A stretch of DNA of 64,000 nucleotides, from assembly GCA_046091165.1 (NCBI GenBank), contig JBJTBE010000086.1, forward strand, positions 7,228 to 71,227, read 5' to 3'. Below the pieces are notes generated by a model. The model was given only the letters and a program-made list of their open reading frames with translations, ran no database searches and was not told where the DNA came from. The translations under genes were made by a program, and so were the position numbers. The stretch is from F1-60-MAGs163 sp046091165 (GTDB taxonomy: Bacteria; Actinomycetota; Thermoleophilia; Solirubrobacterales; Solirubrobacteraceae). Positions 62,375-64,000 of this stretch are shown in pieces (position 1 is the first letter of the stretch; each line of letters opens with the position of its first letter).

Positions 62375-64000
62375 TTACTCACGCCTGCTGATCGGCGCGT
62401 ACTGGCCCATCAGCTTGCGCTCGGAGCCGTCCTGGGCAAACCGCACGACGACGATCCCCCCGGGCTCCACCGCGGTCACCACGCCCTCGCCGAAGGCGGC
62501 GTGCACGACATCGTCGCCGAGGCTGAACGAGGGCGCGGCCTGCGCCGGAGCCTCGTCCCAGGCGCCCGGGCGGGGACGGGCCGTGTCGGAAGGCGCGCTC
62601 CAGGTCTCGATCGACTCCTCGCGCTCCACCGAGCCGTCGGGCAGCTCGCCCAGGAAACGGCTTGGCACGCCGGCGGTCTGCGCCCCGAAGACGGCACGGC
62701 GGCGCGCCCAGGTCATCGTCAGGTTGCGCATCGCCCGGGTGATGCCCCCGTAACAGAGGCGCCGCTCCTCCTCCAGCGAACCCTCCTCGATCGCCCGCGA
62801 GTGCGGGAAGATCCCGTCCTCGCAGCCGATGATGAAGACGACCGGGTACTCGAGCCCCTTGGCGTTGTGGAGGGTCATCAGCGTCACCAGGCTCTCGTCG
62901 TCCTGGCGGGAGTCGGCGTCGGAGACCAGGGAGATCTGCTGGAGGAAGAGCTCGAGGCTGTCGTCCTCGGCCTGGGCGGCGGCGTCGAACTCGCGGGCCA
63001 CCTCGACGAGCTCCTCGAGGTTCTCCAGCCGCCCCTGGGCCTCGATCGTGCGCTCGTTCTCCAGCCACTCGACGTAGCCGCTCTCGTGGATCACCGCCTC
63101 CAGACGGTCGCCGACCGGCACGCCCTGTTCGGCGCGCTCGCGCAGCGACTCCATCGTGTCCATGAAGCGCCGCAGCGCCTTGACCGCCGCTGCGCCCAGG
63201 CCGGGCACGGTGTCCGGCGAGGCGGCGGCCTCCCAGATGCTCACGCCGGTCGCATTGGCGTGGGTCAGCACCTTCGAGAGCGAGGTCTGCCCGATCCCCC
63301 GGCGCGGCGTGTTGACCACACGCTGGAAGCTGACCACGTCCTGCGGGTTGGCCAGCAGGGTCAGGTAGGCGATCGCGTCCTTGATCTCGGCGCGCTCGTA
63401 AAAGCGGGTGCCGCCGATCACCTGGTAGCCGATGTCGCGGCGAACGAGCGTGTCCTCGAGGACGCGTGACTGGGCGTTGGTGCGGTAGAAGACCGCGATC
63501 TCCGAGCGCGAGAGGCCCTCGTCGGTGAGCCGCTCGATCTCGCCGGCGACATAGCGGGCCTCGGCGTGCTCGTCGTCGAGGTCCTTGATGACGATCGGGT
63601 CGCCCTCCCCCAGCTCGGTCCAGAGCGTCTTGGGCATCTGGCCGCGGTTTTTGGCGATGATCGAGTTGGCCGCGTCCAGGACGGTCTGGGTGGAGCGGTA
63701 GTTCTGCTCGAGCTTGACGACGGTCGCGTCGGGGAAGTCGTCCTGGAAGTCGAGGATGTTGCGGATGTCGGCGCCGCGGAAGCCGTAGACCGACTGGGCG
63801 TCGTCGCCGACCACCGCGAGGTTGCGGTGCTCGCCGGCGATCAGGGTAAGCAGCCGGTACTGGGCGTGGTTGGTGTCCTGGTACTCGTCGACCAGCACGT
63901 GGCGAAAGCTCGAGTTCGCGTAACGGTCGCGCACCTCGGGGAAGGCCTCGAGCACGTCGACGGTGCGGAAGATGAGGTCGTCGAAGTCCATCGCGTTCAT
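62375..64000 (-). CDS. pcrA: UvrD/PcrA-type DNA helicase, C-terminal part (cut by window edge)
   Basis: SF1A 3'-5' helicase for repair and for removing RecA or stalled RNA polymerase. The window holds the last 541 codons: motif II region VDEYQDTN, motif III GDDAQSVYGFRGADI, motif IV QNYRST, motif V TLHNAKGLEYPVVFI and motif VI RLCYGGITRAM. The C-terminal 60 residues (GDDVVHAAFGEGVV...RKLMGQYAPI) are the PcrA Tudor-like RNA polymerase-binding domain. Walker A is beyond the right edge, so the true start is not seen. Confidence 0.94.
   Translation of the reverse strand: MNAMDFDDLIFRTVDVLEAFPEVRDRYANSSFRHVLVDEYQDTNHAQYRLLTLIAGEHRNLAVVGDDAQSVYGFRGADIRNILDFQDDFPDATVVKLEQNYRSTQTVLDAANSIIAKNRGQMPKTLWTELGEGDPIVIKDLDDEHAEARYVAGEIERLTDEGLSRSEIAVFYRTNAQSRVLEDTLVRRDIGYQVIGGTRFYERAEIKDAIAYLTLLANPQDVVSFQRVVNTPRRGIGQTSLSKVLTHANATGVSIWEAAASPDTVPGLGAAAVKALRRFMDTMESLRERAEQGVPVGDRLEAVIHESGYVEWLENERTIEAQGRLENLEELVEVAREFDAAAQAEDDSLELFLQQISLVSDADSRQDDESLVTLMTLHNAKGLEYPVVFIIGCEDGIFPHSRAIEEGSLEEERRLCYGGITRAMRNLTMTWARRRAVFGAQTAGVPSRFLGELPDGSVEREESIETWSAPSDTARPRPGAWDEAPAQAAPSFSLGDDVVHAAFGEGVVTAVEPGGIVVVRFAQDGSERKLMGQYAPISRRE

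Overview
This 64 kb, GC-rich (roughly 70 %) window is a chromosomal, housekeeping part of an actinobacterial genome. I favour class Thermoleophilia (Solirubrobacterales-like) at moderate confidence, because I cannot align the 16S gene here. Supporting signs are the rpsB-tsf-pyrH-frr-uppS-cdsA-dxr-rseP order, SepF and PgeF, a fosfomycin-insensitive type MurA (Asp instead of Cys), GatCAB, a full classical menaquinone pathway and many GTG/TTG starts. Genes are packed with 1- or 4-base stop/start overlaps (TGATG, ATGA, GTGA). I see no prophage, insertion sequence, CRISPR array or tRNA gene.

Layout. 1-11.3 kb (minus strand): envelope, isoprenoid and translation genes: cca, pgeF, yggS, sepF, proC, yggT, lspA, rluD, then rpsB-tsf-pyrH-frr-uppS-cdsA-dxr-rseP (rseP runs off the left edge). 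11.3-12.6 kb: one plus-strand, membrane-anchored PQQ-type beta-propeller. 12.6-18.7 kb (minus): murA-hisZ-hisG-hisH-hisA-hisF, preceded by a DUF389 membrane protein. 18.7-19.2 kb: a LexA-box-like palindrome followed by a small unknown ORF. 19.2-24.7 kb (minus): one rrn operon (16S-23S-5S) with promoter, RNase III-type processing stems and terminator. 24.7-28.2 kb: tyrS (minus) and, divergent, a class A penicillin-binding protein. 28.2-46.2 kb (minus): branched-chain amino acid, serine and polyamine genes: ilvC-serC-serA, potA-potD-potB-potC, leuA-leuC-leuD-leuB-ilvE-cimA, a DegT aminotransferase and argH. 46.2-55.1 kb: the menaquinone cluster on both strands (menE plus a methyltransferase, menB-menA-menC, menH, menD, menF). 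55.2-64 kb (minus): ilvB-ilvN, a zinc-ribbon membrane protein, gatC-gatA-gatB, a small membrane protein, folD, and pcrA, which runs off the right edge.

How the parts fit. LeuA/LeuCDB make leucine. CimA feeds citramalate into LeuCDB to supply 2-oxobutyrate, and IlvBN, IlvC and IlvE take it to isoleucine and valine. The two committing enzymes each have a candidate translated leader: a 17-codon Leu-rich peptide before leuA, and a 14-codon Ile/Arg-rich peptide overlapping the ilvE stop and running into a three-way-junction RNA before cimA. DXR (MEP pathway), UppS and the Men enzymes meet in polyprenyl and quinone metabolism; CdsA, UppS, MurA and PBP1 serve the envelope.

The most interesting items are the cimA leader RNA with its coupled upstream ORF, the leuA leader peptide, a recurrent TAGNNT box 6-11 nt before start codons that points to leaderless transcription of at least ten genes, and the SOS-box-controlled small ORF beside the rrn operon.
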